A stretch of 64,000 bases of DNA from JABDIP01 sp965227455 (GTDB lineage Bacteria; Pseudomonadota; Alphaproteobacteria; DSM-16000; Inquilinaceae). Location: the NCBI GenBank assembly GCA_965227455.1, contig OZ245752.1, forward strand, positions 558,001-622,000, read 5' to 3'. Numbering within the stretch: position 1 is the stretch's first letter; the number at the start of each line of letters is the position of its first letter. Shown one piece after another: positions 48,678 through 57,842 of the stretch. The position numbers and the translations under genes were made by a program. A model generated the notes under the pieces. The model was not told where the DNA came from, did no database searches, and saw nothing but the letters and a program-made list of their open reading frames with translations.

Positions 48678-49223
48678 TCAGCCCTCCTGTCCGCCGGTGG
48701 CCGGCGGCACCGGCGGAGCGCCGCTCAGGACCAGCAGCGATTTGAGGGCCATCGACACGCCCTGGAGGAAGACCAGCGCGATGAAGATCAGGATCACGGT
48801 CTTCAGCAGGTAGACATAGGGAATACCGCTGGTCTCGCGCGACCCCTCGAGCGCCTCCCAGGACGCCGCGACATACGGGAAGCCGGACCAGGCCATCAGG
48901 ATGCAGAACGGGACCAGCAGAAACAGCACACCGCACAGATCGACCAGCGCCTTCCGGCGGGCCGTGGCCCCCCGGTAGAAGATGTCGACCCGCACATGGC
49001 CGTCCTGGAGCAGCGTGTAGCCGGCCGCCGCCATGAACAGCGTGCCGTGCATGTACCACATGGATTCCTGGATCAGCACGCTGCCGATGCCGAAGACGTA
49101 GCGCATCAGCACGAGCGCGAACTGCACCAGCACCATGAACAGGGTCAGCCAGGAGACGGCCCGGCCGACCGTGTCGTTCAGCCGGTCGATCGCCCCGGCA
49201 ATGGACTGAGCAAGCCCGTGCAC
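48678..49223 (-). CDS. TRAP transporter small permease subunit (DctQ)
   Basis: 181 residues, four predicted membrane helices (WLTLFMVLVQFALVLMRYVF, MWYMHGTLFMAAAGYTLLQD, LVDLCGVLFLLVPFCILMAW, YVYLLKTVILIFIALVFLQG). The second helix with GYTLLQDGHVRVDIFY is the DctQ signature. It sits between the binding-protein and large-permease genes in the usual dctPQM order. Confidence 0.93.
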   Translation of the reverse strand: MHGLAQSIAGAIDRLNDTVGRAVSWLTLFMVLVQFALVLMRYVFGIGSVLIQESMWYMHGTLFMAAAGYTLLQDGHVRVDIFYRGATARRKALVDLCGVLFLLVPFCILMAWSGFPYVAASWEALEGSRETSGIPYVYLLKTVILIFIALVFLQGVSMALKSLLVLSGAPPVPPATGGQEG

Positions 49224-49337
49224 CGGTCTGTACCTCCACTGCCTGTCGCCGTCGGCTGTTGTCGCCGATCGGATATGCGGGCGGCCCGCATCGGAAATGT
49301 CCGAGCCGGGCCGCCCTTCATCATGTCCCCGGCTGTG

Positions 49338-50501
49338 TCAGCCGCCGACGAACTGGGTGCGCAGATCCGCGTAGGACTGGTCGGACAGCGTGGTCCAGGC
49401 CATCGCCTTGCGGCGGAAGTCCACGAAGCTGTTGTAGACCTCTCCGGTCAGCGGATCCTCCGCGCCGGCCTCGGCCAGCACGTCCTCGGCGGCTTCGGCG
49501 AACGCGCTATAGATGGAGTCGGAGAACTTGCGCAGCTGCACGTCATGCTGGGTGACCAGGGTGTCCAGCGCATCGGTGTTCCGGGCGTTGAACTCGGCCA
49601 GCATGATGTCGTTCTCCGCCGCGCAGGCCGCGGCGACGGCCGCCTGGTCGGCGGCATTGAGGCTGTTCCACAGGTCCAGGTTGAAGGTGCATTCCAGCCC
49701 CGAGCCCGGCTCGTGGAAGCCCGGATAGTAGTAGAACTTGGCGACCCGGTAGAAGCCGAAGGCCAGGTCGTTCCACGGCCCGACCCATTCGGTGGCGTCG
49801 ATGGCGCCGGATTGCAGCGACGGGAAGATCTCGCCACCCGGCAAGGCGACCACGGCGGCGCCGAGCCGGCGCAGCACCTCGCCGCCGAGGCCCGGCATGC
49901 GGAACTTCAGGCCGTTGAAGTCTTCCGGGGTGTTGACCTCGCTGCGGAACCAGCCGCCCATCTGCACGCCGGTGTTGCCGGCGAGGAAGGATTTCAGCCC
50001 GAACTCGGCCCCGACCTTGTCCCACAGGGCCTGTCCGCCGCCATGGTGTACCCAGGCGTTGAGCTCTGTGGCGGTGAGCCCGAACGGCACCGCGGTGAAG
50101 AAGTTGAACGCCTTCGACTTGCCCTGCCAGTAATAGGCGGCGGCGTGCAGCAGGTCGGCATTGCCGGCCGACACCGCGTCGAAGCTCTCAAAAGGCGGCA
50201 CCAGCTCGCCGGCGGCGAACAGCTTGACGGTAATCCGGCCATCGGTCATCGCGGTGATGCGGTCGGCCAGGCGCTGGGCGCCGGTGCCCAGGCCGGGAAA
50301 GTCCTTCGGCCAGGTGGTCACCATGCGCAGTTCGCGGCGGTCGGTGACGATCGCAGGCGCGGCCGGTTCCGGTGCCGGTGCTGGTGGTGTTTCGGCAACC
50401 TCGGGGGCAGGCTGCTGCTGTGTTGCGACATAGGCGCCGACGGCTGCGGCCCCTGCTGCGGCACCGACGACGGCGCCCCCAATGAATGAACGACGGTCCA
50501 T
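49338..50501 (-). CDS. TRAP transporter substrate-binding protein (DctP family)
   Basis: 387 residues. The N-terminus MDRRSFIGGAVVGAAAGAAA has a twin-arginine-like RRSFI motif and then a long Pro/Ala linker. The binding-protein body includes LRMVTTWPKDFPGLGTGAQR, FAAGELVPPFESFDAVSAGN, the binding Arg in LKFRMPGLGGEVLRRLG and DATEWVGPWNDLAFGFYRVA. The WPK start and AAAYYWQGKSKAFNFFTAVP segment resemble 2-keto-acid binding proteins such as TakP of Rhodobacter, which would suggest pyruvate-like substrates; this is inference. Confidence 0.92.
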   Translation of the reverse strand: MDRRSFIGGAVVGAAAGAAAVGAYVATQQQPAPEVAETPPAPAPEPAAPAIVTDRRELRMVTTWPKDFPGLGTGAQRLADRITAMTDGRITVKLFAAGELVPPFESFDAVSAGNADLLHAAAYYWQGKSKAFNFFTAVPFGLTATELNAWVHHGGGQALWDKVGAEFGLKSFLAGNTGVQMGGWFRSEVNTPEDFNGLKFRMPGLGGEVLRRLGAAVVALPGGEIFPSLQSGAIDATEWVGPWNDLAFGFYRVAKFYYYPGFHEPGSGLECTFNLDLWNSLNAADQAAVAAACAAENDIMLAEFNARNTDALDTLVTQHDVQLRKFSDSIYSAFAEAAEDVLAEAGAEDPLTGEVYNSFVDFRRKAMAWTTLSDQSYADLRTQFVGG

Positions 50502-51118
50502 GGTCTGCCTTTCCCATTCGGTGTTGGTGGACAGTTTGGGATCATGCCCGCCGGGGCGGGTAAAAGGTCCGGCCGAATCGCCCGATGGCGCAGCCTCCTG
50601 AACAGGTGGCCGCCACTTTACAGAGGCGTTACCGGAAAGCAACCGGCGTGGTGTGAAAACCGGCGGTTTCACATGACTCTCAAGGTTTTGAGACCGCGGT
50701 TCATTTGTCGGACTAATGAATTGGGCCGGAAAAGATAGAATTCGTGTTGTGGAATCGGTCTTTGATGCACGTCGCCCCGGCCGGGCAAATAGACGCGGTT
50801 TCCTCCGGTCCAATCCTCTCGTACCAGTTGAGCGGGCAGGTTCGGCGGTCCGCGGCTGCAAACTCGTGTAATGCGCCCGTGTTGTCGAGCTTTCAGGGTC
50901 GATCATTGCAGTGGACAGGACAATTCTTCTGTCCCGTATTCGAAACAATTTTCCACAACTTCTTAACGAATCCGAAACTGCCTCGACATAACGTTTCAAC
51001 GTGCTGCGCCATCGCACCCAAATGTTGTGATGGATTGCCAAGATAACTGGACAGCGCCAAATCGGAGGCGTTGGGGCGCCCCAAGGTCCTGCTTGCGTTC
51101 AGGCGAAGGATTGTGGCG
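50502..51118. other. Long intergenic region between dctP and the PilJ-type gene
   Basis: 617 bases between divergent genes, moderately A+T-rich toward its right side. It contains the palindrome at 50652-50673 and presumably both promoters. I found no credible coding frame in it. Confidence 0.4.
50652..50673. promoter_or_regulatory. Palindrome upstream of dctPQM, candidate operator
   Basis: TGTGAAA and TTTCACA are perfect 7-bp inverted arms with an 8-base centre (ACCGGCGG), 151 bases upstream of the dctP start. Spacing and arm length suit a dimeric repressor. No regulator gene is adjacent. Confidence 0.4.
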
Positions 51119-52021
51119 ATGAAAAGAAGTAACGGGGTCTTTCCTATTCTCGCGGTGGCGCTGATCGTCGCGGCGACGCATGTGCTCGGAGTTCCCGCGG
51201 CAACCGCCCAGGACAGCACCTCCGACGCCGCCGAGAGGCTGTTCACGCGGGAGAACGATCTGACTGCGCGGATGCGCGCCCTGTCCCAGTCGATCGGCAA
51301 GGAAATGGCCCAGCTCACGGCCAGCAGCAGCACGGCTAATTCGATCGCCGATCTGGAAGTGCAGCGGCAGGAATTCACCGAGCTGCTGCAGACCCTGCAC
51401 CGCCAGGATCAGTCGCCGGAGTCGCGATCCTCTTCAAATCCCGAGATCGCCCGCCTGCTGACCGCCGCCGACGAGGCGTGGCCGGCCCTGGACAGCCGGA
51501 TCGGCGACGCCATTTCCTGGGGCCATATGACCCATTACGAGGTGCTGCAATTCGACTCCGCGGCGCGGGAACTCGACCATGTGCTGGCCAACCTGCAGCT
51601 CACCTATCGCCAGGCGGCCGCCGATTTCGGGGTGCATTCGGTCATCCTGAACGCGATCGCCGTCGCCGAGGAGCAGCGGGTGCTCTCCCAGGAGATCTCC
51701 AAGACTTTCTTCATGCTGTCCTACGGCGTCAACGTACCGCAGAACCGCGAGCGGCTGGCCTCAGCCATCGCCCAGTTCGACCGCGACATGCGCGGTCTCG
51801 TCGAAGGCAATCCGGAGATCGGCCTGATCCCGGCGCCGACGCCCTCGATCCGCACCGATCTGATCACCGCCCAGACCATCTGGAACCGGCTTCGGGACTC
51901 GCTTGCGGTGGAGACTGTCGGCACGAACGTCGATGCGGGCGCGATCGCCGAGGTCTCGCAGCTGAGCGACGAGCTCTTCGAGCATCTCGACGCCGCCGTC
52001 AGCGGCTTCAAATCCCTCTAG
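51119..52021 (+). CDS. Secreted PilJ-type (type IV pili sensor N-terminal) domain protein
   Basis: 300 residues. A cleavable signal (GVFPILAVALIVAATHVLGV, then PAATA) is followed by two copies of a four-helix PilJ-like sensor unit: RMRALSQSIGKEMAQLTASS in the first and RVLSQEISKTFFMLSYGVNV in the second, with QFDRDMRGLVEGNPEIGLIP and TAQTIWNRLRDSL after. In PilJ-type chemoreceptors these units precede a membrane helix and signalling domain; here nothing follows, so the protein is a free periplasmic sensor-like domain. The ATG at 51119 has GAAGGA nine bases upstream. Confidence 0.75.
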   Translation: MKRSNGVFPILAVALIVAATHVLGVPAATAQDSTSDAAERLFTRENDLTARMRALSQSIGKEMAQLTASSSTANSIADLEVQRQEFTELLQTLHRQDQSPESRSSSNPEIARLLTAADEAWPALDSRIGDAISWGHMTHYEVLQFDSAARELDHVLANLQLTYRQAAADFGVHSVILNAIAVAEEQRVLSQEISKTFFMLSYGVNVPQNRERLASAIAQFDRDMRGLVEGNPEIGLIPAPTPSIRTDLITAQTIWNRLRDSLAVETVGTNVDAGAIAEVSQLSDELFEHLDAAVSGFKSL

Positions 52022-52761
52022 CCCTCGCCGCCATCCTGCGGCAGGTCGCACCAGCCGTCGCGGGTGAGGGCCTCCAGCGGCCGGAAGCGGGATTTGTAGG
52101 ACATCTTCGGGCTGCTGCCGATCCAATAGCCGAGATAGACATGTGGCAGGCCGAGCGCCGCCGCCCGGCCGATCAGCGCCAGCACCATATAGGTGCCCAG
52201 GCTGCGGTTCGACATGTCCGGGTCGAAGAAGCTGTAGACGGCGGAGAACCCGTCGCCCAGGCAATCCGAGACCATGGCCGCGGAAAGCGTTCCGTCAGGG
52301 CCGCGGAACTCGAACATGCTGGATGAAACGCTGCCCTCCTCGATCATCGCCGCGTAATCCGATTGCGACATCCGCGCCATGTCGCTGTCGCCATGCCGCG
52401 AGCGCTGATAACGCACGAACAGGTCGTATTGCTCCTGGGTCGCCCGGGCCGGGCGCTCGGTCATGACCAGATCGGCATTGGCCTTCATGGTCCGGCGCAT
52501 GGTGCGGCCGGGATTGAAGCGGGCGACGGGAATGCGCACCGGCACGCAGGCCTGGCAGCCGGGGCAGACCGGCCGGTAGATGATGTCGTGGCTGCGCCGG
52601 AACCCGGCCTGGGACAGGGTCGAGTTCAGGGCCTCGGAATCGGGCCCGGTCAGGCGGGTGAACAGCTTGCGCTCGATCCGGCCGGCCAGATAGGGGCACG
52701 GCATCGGCCCGGAGCGGAAGAAATGGTGCAGGCTGGTGACACCCGGCTTGATGACCGACAT
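52018..52761 (-). CDS. bpt: Aspartate/glutamate leucyltransferase (Bpt)
   Basis: 247 residues. Bpt adds leucine from Leu-tRNA to proteins with N-terminal Asp or Glu, marking them for ClpAP degradation. Blocks include FFRSGPMPCPYLAGRIERKL, the cysteine cluster RPVCPGCQACVPVRIPVARF, HGDSDMARMSQSDYAAMIEE and YLGYWIGSSPKMSYKSRFRP. It overlaps the convergent PilJ-type gene by four bases. Confidence 0.94.
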   Translation of the reverse strand: MSVIKPGVTSLHHFFRSGPMPCPYLAGRIERKLFTRLTGPDSEALNSTLSQAGFRRSHDIIYRPVCPGCQACVPVRIPVARFNPGRTMRRTMKANADLVMTERPARATQEQYDLFVRYQRSRHGDSDMARMSQSDYAAMIEEGSVSSSMFEFRGPDGTLSAAMVSDCLGDGFSAVYSFFDPDMSNRSLGTYMVLALIGRAAALGLPHVYLGYWIGSSPKMSYKSRFRPLEALTRDGWCDLPQDGGEG

Positions 52762-52831
52762 GGGTCGCCTATCGCCTCTTTCGCCTACTTTGGTCCATGC
52801 GATACGACATCTTACACCAATTTCCTTGCCA

Positions 52832-53806
52832 TTACTGTGACGCTTGTTGCGACGGCGCCTCGACACCGAAGAAATCGGCCGCCAGTTCGTCGGAAAGCCG
52901 GATGAACTGGCGCTGCAGGAAGTCGAGGAACTCGTGCAGGCCGGTGCCGATCACCTCGCCGATGGTCTGCTCGCCCATCAAGGCCTCGATCTCGTCCAGC
53001 CGCTCCAGGGCCTGATTGCCGCCGCGTAGGGCATAGCGGGATTTCAGCCGGGTCAGCAGACGGTTCATCTGGATCATGCACAGCACCGGCGAACGCGGGA
53101 ACTCCTCGTCGAACAACAGGAACCCGGCCACCTTGGCCGGCTGCATGCCGCGCGGATGGGCCCGGCGATAGGCATGATAGCCGGCGGCCGAGCGCAGCAC
53201 CGCGTTCCAGCCGGCCTCGTCGACCGCGGTGCCCACATGCTCCGGCGTCGGCAGCAGGGTGTGGTACTTGATGTCGACCAGCCGGGTGGTCTGGTCGGCG
53301 CGCTCCAGGTTCTTGCCCAGGTGATAGAAGTACCAGCCCTGGTCGCGATAGAAGGTGCCCTCGATGATCCCGGCATGGGTCTGGCAGCCTTCCTTGACCA
53401 GGCCGCAGAACCGACTCAGCTTGGTGCGCTGCACGTCCTGCGGTTTCAGGTCGGTCAGCCAGCCGTTGAAGACATTGAGCTGGGTCCACATCTCGGTGCT
53501 GATCAGCGGCCGCAGCGTCCGCGCGTTCTCCCGGGCGGCCGCCACCGTCGAGGCGATCGAGGTCGGGTTCTTGCGGTCCAGGGCGTAATAGTTCAGGACG
53601 CTCTTGCCGTCCGCCTTCTCGTGGCGGTCGAAGAAGCGCTCCTCATCGGCGTTGATCTGGATGACCGAACGCCAGTTCGGGTCGCCCGGAACGTCGCTTG
53701 TGAAGGTCTCGGTCACGTCCAGGATGCGGGCCAGGTTCTCCGCCCGCTCCATGTAACGCGCCATCCAGAACGCCGCGTCGGCGTATCGCGCCAGCAGGAC
53801 GCTCAT
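52832..53806 (-). CDS. Alpha-E domain protein
   Basis: 324 residues, all-helical. The start LLARYADAAFWMARYMERAE, FCGLVKEGCQTHAGIIEGTF, YHLGKNLERADQTTRLVDIK and the end EFLDFLQRQFIRLSDELAAD are the alpha-E signatures. These proteins accompany the circularly permuted ATP-grasp enzyme encoded next door and are thought to work with it in peptide-bond synthesis. Its start overlaps the ATP-grasp stop. Confidence 0.92.
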   Translation of the reverse strand: MSVLLARYADAAFWMARYMERAENLARILDVTETFTSDVPGDPNWRSVIQINADEERFFDRHEKADGKSVLNYYALDRKNPTSIASTVAAARENARTLRPLISTEMWTQLNVFNGWLTDLKPQDVQRTKLSRFCGLVKEGCQTHAGIIEGTFYRDQGWYFYHLGKNLERADQTTRLVDIKYHTLLPTPEHVGTAVDEAGWNAVLRSAAGYHAYRRAHPRGMQPAKVAGFLLFDEEFPRSPVLCMIQMNRLLTRLKSRYALRGGNQALERLDEIEALMGEQTIGEVIGTGLHEFLDFLQRQFIRLSDELAADFFGVEAPSQQASQ

Positions 53807-55326
53807 GCCAGGACCCAGGTGTCCTTGGAGCCGCCGCCCTGGGAGGAATTGACGATCAGGGCGCCCTCGCGCAGGGCCACCCGGGTCAGGCCGCCGGGCA
53901 GCACCCAGGTGTCCTTACCGGTGATCGCGAAGGGCCGCAAATCCACATGGCGCGGCCCGATGCCCTTCTCGGTCAGGGTGGGGCAGACCGACAGCGATAC
54001 CATGGGCTGGCTGATGTAGTTGGCGGGATCGGCCTTCAGCGCCTTGCGGCAGGCTTCCAGCTCCGCCTTGCTGGCGCGCGGCCCGATGGTGATGCCATAG
54101 CCGCCGGCCTCGCCCACGGGCTTGACCACCAGCTCCTCCAGATGGTCCAGGGTATAGGCCAGCCCGTCCTCCTCGCGGCAAATCTGGGTCGGCACGTTGG
54201 GGATGATCGGCTCTTCATCCAGGTAGTATTTGATCAGCCGCGGCATGTAGGCGTAGACCGCCTTGTCGTCGGCCACCCCGGTCCCGACGGCGTTGGCCAG
54301 CGCCACATTACCCTTGGCATACGCCTCCATGATCCCGGGAATCCCCAGCATGCTGTCGGGCCGGAAGGCCAGGGGGTCCAGGAAGTCGTCGCCGATGCGG
54401 CGATAGATGGCGTGCACCCGGGTGAGACCCTGCGTGGTCTTCATGTAGACCCGGTCGTCCTCGACCAGCAGGTCGCCGCCCTCGACCAGCGGCACGCCCA
54501 TTTCCCGGGCCAGGAAGACATGCTCGAAATAGGCGGAGTTGTAGGTGCCGGGCGACAGCAGCACGATCTGCGGGTCGCCGCGGGTCTCCGGCGCGATCTC
54601 GCACATCGCCTCCAGCAGCTTGGCGCCGTAATTGCTGACCGGTTGGACCGAGACGCCTTCCATCAGGTCGGGGAAGGCCCGCTCCATCATGTGGCGGTTC
54701 TCCACCACATAGGAGACCCCGGAGGGGCAGCGGCAATTGTCTTCCAGCACCCGGAAGGTGCCGTCGCCGTCGCGCACCAGGTCCACGCCCAGGATCTGCA
54801 CATAGGTCTGGAACGGCAGGTCGACCCCGACCATGCGCTCGGTGAAGTTCTCGTTGCCGGTCACCAGCTCGGCCGGGATGATGCCGTCCTTCAGCGCCTT
54901 CTGGTCGTGATAGACGTCGTGCAGGAACTGGTTCAGCACGGTCACGCGCTGGATGACGCCGGCGTTGAGCCGCTCCCATTCGCTGGCCGTGATCACCCTG
55001 GGCAGCACATCGAACGGCAGGATGCGGTCGATCGCCTCGCTTTCCGAGAGGATCAGGAAGGTGATGCCCAGGTTCTGGAACTCGCGCTCCGCATCCTCGG
55101 AGCGCCGCCGCAGATCGTCGATCTGGAATTCGGCCAGACGCCGGCGCAGGGCATCGGTCGACCGGGTGTGCTCGTCCTCCGCGCCCAGCAGCTCGTCGTA
55201 GAACCCGCCGGCGTCGTATTGCGCCAGCAGATCGGTGCCGCCGGATACAGGGTCGGTCAAACGCGGCCTCCTATTGCCCTGACGGGTCGCCGGCCTCGTT
55301 TGCCGGGCAAGGCGTTCATCCGTCAT
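53803..55326 (-). CDS. Circularly permuted ATP-grasp type 2 protein
   Basis: 507 residues. GITFLILSESEAIDRILPFD, DVYHDQKALKDGIIPAELVT, DLVRDGDGTFRVLEDNCRCP and VVKPVGEAGGYGITIGPRAS are typical of this DUF404/407-type ATP-grasp ligase. With alpha-E, and often a transglutaminase-like protease that is absent here, it forms a conserved set proposed to add or build peptides. The two genes overlap by four bases. Confidence 0.92.
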   Translation of the reverse strand: MTDERLARQTRPATRQGNRRPRLTDPVSGGTDLLAQYDAGGFYDELLGAEDEHTRSTDALRRRLAEFQIDDLRRRSEDAEREFQNLGITFLILSESEAIDRILPFDVLPRVITASEWERLNAGVIQRVTVLNQFLHDVYHDQKALKDGIIPAELVTGNENFTERMVGVDLPFQTYVQILGVDLVRDGDGTFRVLEDNCRCPSGVSYVVENRHMMERAFPDLMEGVSVQPVSNYGAKLLEAMCEIAPETRGDPQIVLLSPGTYNSAYFEHVFLAREMGVPLVEGGDLLVEDDRVYMKTTQGLTRVHAIYRRIGDDFLDPLAFRPDSMLGIPGIMEAYAKGNVALANAVGTGVADDKAVYAYMPRLIKYYLDEEPIIPNVPTQICREEDGLAYTLDHLEELVVKPVGEAGGYGITIGPRASKAELEACRKALKADPANYISQPMVSLSVCPTLTEKGIGPRHVDLRPFAITGKDTWVLPGGLTRVALREGALIVNSSQGGGSKDTWVLA

Positions 55327-55410
55327 CGCAATTAAAGGCCATTCCCGCCATGGGGAACAACCGCCAAGTGCCCTCCGGCGGCAATTCGCGCCGGCGCGGC
55401 CGATTTGTCG

Positions 55411-56517
55411 TTACTGGACGGCGCTGGCGGCGGGCAGCGGCGCTTCGCGCAGCAGGATGATCGAGATGCGGCGGTTGCGCGGGCTGTTGGGGTCGTCCGG
55501 GAACAGATGGTCGGTATCGGCCTTGCCGACCACGTCGGCAATGCGGTCGCGAGACAGGCCGGTTTCGATCAGGGCGCGGCGGCTGGCATTGGCGCGGTCC
55601 GTCGACAGCTCCCAATTGTCGGAGCTGGCGCCGCTGACGAAAGGCGTGGAGTCGGTATGGCCCTTGACCGAGACTTGGTTCGGCAATTCGGTGATCGCCT
55701 GGCTGACCAGGCCGATGAGCTGCTTGGTGCGGTCGAACATGTCGGCGCTGCCGATCGGGAACATGGACAGGCGCTCCTGGTCGACGATCTGGATGCGCAG
55801 GCCCTCCGGCGTCTGGTCGATGATCAGGCTGTCCGACAGATCGGCCAGCTCCGGCACCGACTGGATGGCCTGGCGCAACGCCGCTTCGGCCTCCTCGAAC
55901 TGTCGCTGCTCGCGCTCGGCCAGCGCCTCGTCCAGCTCCTCGTCGCTGATCTCCTGCGCCTCCCGCAGATAGGCCACCTGCTCCTCGGAAAAGCCGTTGG
56001 CCTCCAGCAGGAACTCCATCTCCTCGTCGGACAGGTCGCGGGTGTTGCGGATGAACTCCAGCTCCTCGTCGCTGGCCGGACGGTTGGCGTTGAAGAATTT
56101 CTCCTCCACCGGGCGCTCGGACTCGCCCAGCTGGGTGTCGTCGGAGATGTCGTCGCTGGAGCCGTCATCCATGGTGTCGCTGTCCTCCGCCGCCTCCGGC
56201 CGGCCGGGCAGGGCGTCGAAGGTGCTGGCCGGCGAGCTGGGAGAGGACATCGGCCCCGGGGTGGCGACCGTGGTGCCGCCGAGCACGCCGCCGGCACCGC
56301 TGGCATTGTGCGCGATGGCGGCCGGGTTGAAATAGTCGGCGATGCCGCCGCGCTGCTCGTCCGTGGTCGTGTTCAGCAGCCACAGCAGCAGGAAGAAGGC
56401 CATCATGGCGGTCACGAAGTCGGCATAGGCGACCTTCCAGGCGCCGCCGTGATGGCCATGCCCATGGCCACCCTTCTTCTTCTTGATGATGATCGGGGCG
56501 GGAGCGTTCGCCGACAC
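55411..56517 (-). CDS. motB: Flagellar motor stator protein MotB
   Basis: 368 residues. The proton-binding residue is Asp33 in KVAYADFVTAMMAFFLLLWL, the single membrane helix. Residues about 60-215 are an unusually long Glu-rich helical region (SDEEMEFLLEANGFSEEQVA, YLREAQEISDEELDEALAER), and the C-terminal OmpA-like peptidoglycan-binding domain contains LRIQIVDQERLSMFPIGSAD and VSVKGHTDSTPF. The start is next to a basic His/Gly-rich stretch (IIIKKKKGGHGHGHHGG). It lies 28 bases after motA. No other flagellar genes are in the window. Confidence 0.94.
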   Translation of the reverse strand: MSANAPAPIIIKKKKGGHGHGHHGGAWKVAYADFVTAMMAFFLLLWLLNTTTDEQRGGIADYFNPAAIAHNASGAGGVLGGTTVATPGPMSSPSSPASTFDALPGRPEAAEDSDTMDDGSSDDISDDTQLGESERPVEEKFFNANRPASDEELEFIRNTRDLSDEEMEFLLEANGFSEEQVAYLREAQEISDEELDEALAEREQRQFEEAEAALRQAIQSVPELADLSDSLIIDQTPEGLRIQIVDQERLSMFPIGSADMFDRTKQLIGLVSQAITELPNQVSVKGHTDSTPFVSGASSDNWELSTDRANASRRALIETGLSRDRIADVVGKADTDHLFPDDPNSPRNRRISIILLREAPLPAASAVQ

Positions 56518-56545
56518 GGGTCAAGCCATATGCAATGCCGCGGCG

Positions 56546-57409
56546 TCAGGCTGCCGGCGGCAGGTTGGCGGTTGCCTCTTCGACTTCGTAGAAGTCCGGC
56601 CGCACATTGGAGAACAGCGCCTTGCGGGCGAACTCCACCGCCACCGCCGGCGCATAGCCGTGCAGATAGGCCAGCAGGCCCGCCTTGATGCACATGTAGA
56701 AGCGCTGCTCGGAATCGGCGAGCGCCTTCATGGCGCTGGCGATCGGGGCGATGAAGCCGTAGGCGACCCAGACGCCGAGGAAGGTTCCGACCAGCGCGCC
56801 GCCGATCAGCTTGCCCAGCACCTCCGGCGGCTCGGTGATCGCACCCATGGTCTTGATCACGCCCAGCACCGCCGCGACGATCCCCAGCGCCGGCATGGCG
56901 TCGGCGACGCTCTGCACCGCATCGGCGATCTGGGTGTGCTCGTGGTGATGGGTCTCGATCTCCTCGTCCATCAGGTCCTCCAGGGTGTGCGGATCCTCGG
57001 TGCCCAGGGAGATGAGGCGGAGATAGTCGCGCAGGAAGGTGACCGCGTGATGGTTCTCCATCACGGTCGGGAAAGCGCCGAACAGATCGCTTTCCTCCGG
57101 GTTCTCGATATGGGATTCCAGGGCCAGCATGCCCTTGGATTTGGCGGTCTTGAAGATCTGGTACTGCAGGCCCAGCAGGTCGAGATAGCGCTCCTTGGTG
57201 TAGGGCGAACCCTTCATCGCGGCGGTGATGGCGCCCATCGTGCCCTTCAGAACGGTCGTGGTGTTGGCGGTGATATAGGTGCCGGCAGCGGCGCCGCAGA
57301 TGATGACCACCTCGAAGGGCTGCCACAGCACGCCCAGATGCCCACCCATGGCCATATAGCCACCGAATGTGCACAACACCACAATGACACAACCTGCAAT
57401 GATCAGCAT
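56546..57409 (-). CDS. motA: Flagellar motor stator protein MotA
   Basis: 287 residues with four membrane helices, the first MLIIAGCVIVVLCTFGGYMA and the last two around MPALGIVAAVLGVIKTMGAI and GALVGTFLGVWVAYGFIAPI. The cytoplasmic loop includes LLGLQYQIFKTAKSKGMLAL, ESHIENPEESDLFGAFPTVM and DEEIETHHHEHTQIADAVQS, the usual charged region that touches FliG. With MotB it forms the proton-driven stator. Confidence 0.95.
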   Translation of the reverse strand: MLIIAGCVIVVLCTFGGYMAMGGHLGVLWQPFEVVIICGAAAGTYITANTTTVLKGTMGAITAAMKGSPYTKERYLDLLGLQYQIFKTAKSKGMLALESHIENPEESDLFGAFPTVMENHHAVTFLRDYLRLISLGTEDPHTLEDLMDEEIETHHHEHTQIADAVQSVADAMPALGIVAAVLGVIKTMGAITEPPEVLGKLIGGALVGTFLGVWVAYGFIAPIASAMKALADSEQRFYMCIKAGLLAYLHGYAPAVAVEFARKALFSNVRPDFYEVEEATANLPPAA

Positions 57410-57842
57410 TGGTTTGGGGCGCTCGTCTGCATTTCATTTCTGCTCGGAGATACAAGGAGACCCTGTCGAGTCTTCCTTAAAGAACGCTTTAAACCGCGCT
57501 TTGCCCGCGCGGTTCGGCCCTCCGAGAGGCCGGGATTTCGACGCTCGAGGGCACGGTATGGATGTATTTCCCGAAAGGCCTCGTCAAATCGCTAAAATTC
57601 GATTTAAATCACCCATAGGGGTGATGACACAGCCAGCCGCGGATGGTTGAATCACCCTCTCGGGGCAAAAGATTCGCGCGGAGGAAATGCCGACAAACGG
57701 CACAGCCAATTACGTGGGGGCTGGACGGGCGGATACCGCCAAAAGGTTGATCCAGAGCAACGACGCGAACAGGTGCATGGGGTAATTAGTCTCGAGGGAA
57801 GCAACGGAGAAAACCAAAAGTCGCGTAACAGAGGGCGAATAA
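57410..57842. promoter_or_regulatory. Divergent intergenic region with a small palindrome
   Basis: 433 bases between motA and the sigma-54-type regulator. ATCACCCATAGGGGTGAT at 57608-57625 is a 7-bp-arm palindrome that could be an operator. I could not find a good -24/-12 sigma-54 promoter by eye and no gene is evident. Confidence 0.4.

Noticed and set aside
47070..50489. Very His/Gln/Asp-rich plus-strand frames across dctM, dctQ and dctP
   Set aside because: They look like metal-binding repeats, but the composition follows from reverse reading of membrane-protein codons; the TRAP genes on the minus strand explain the region.
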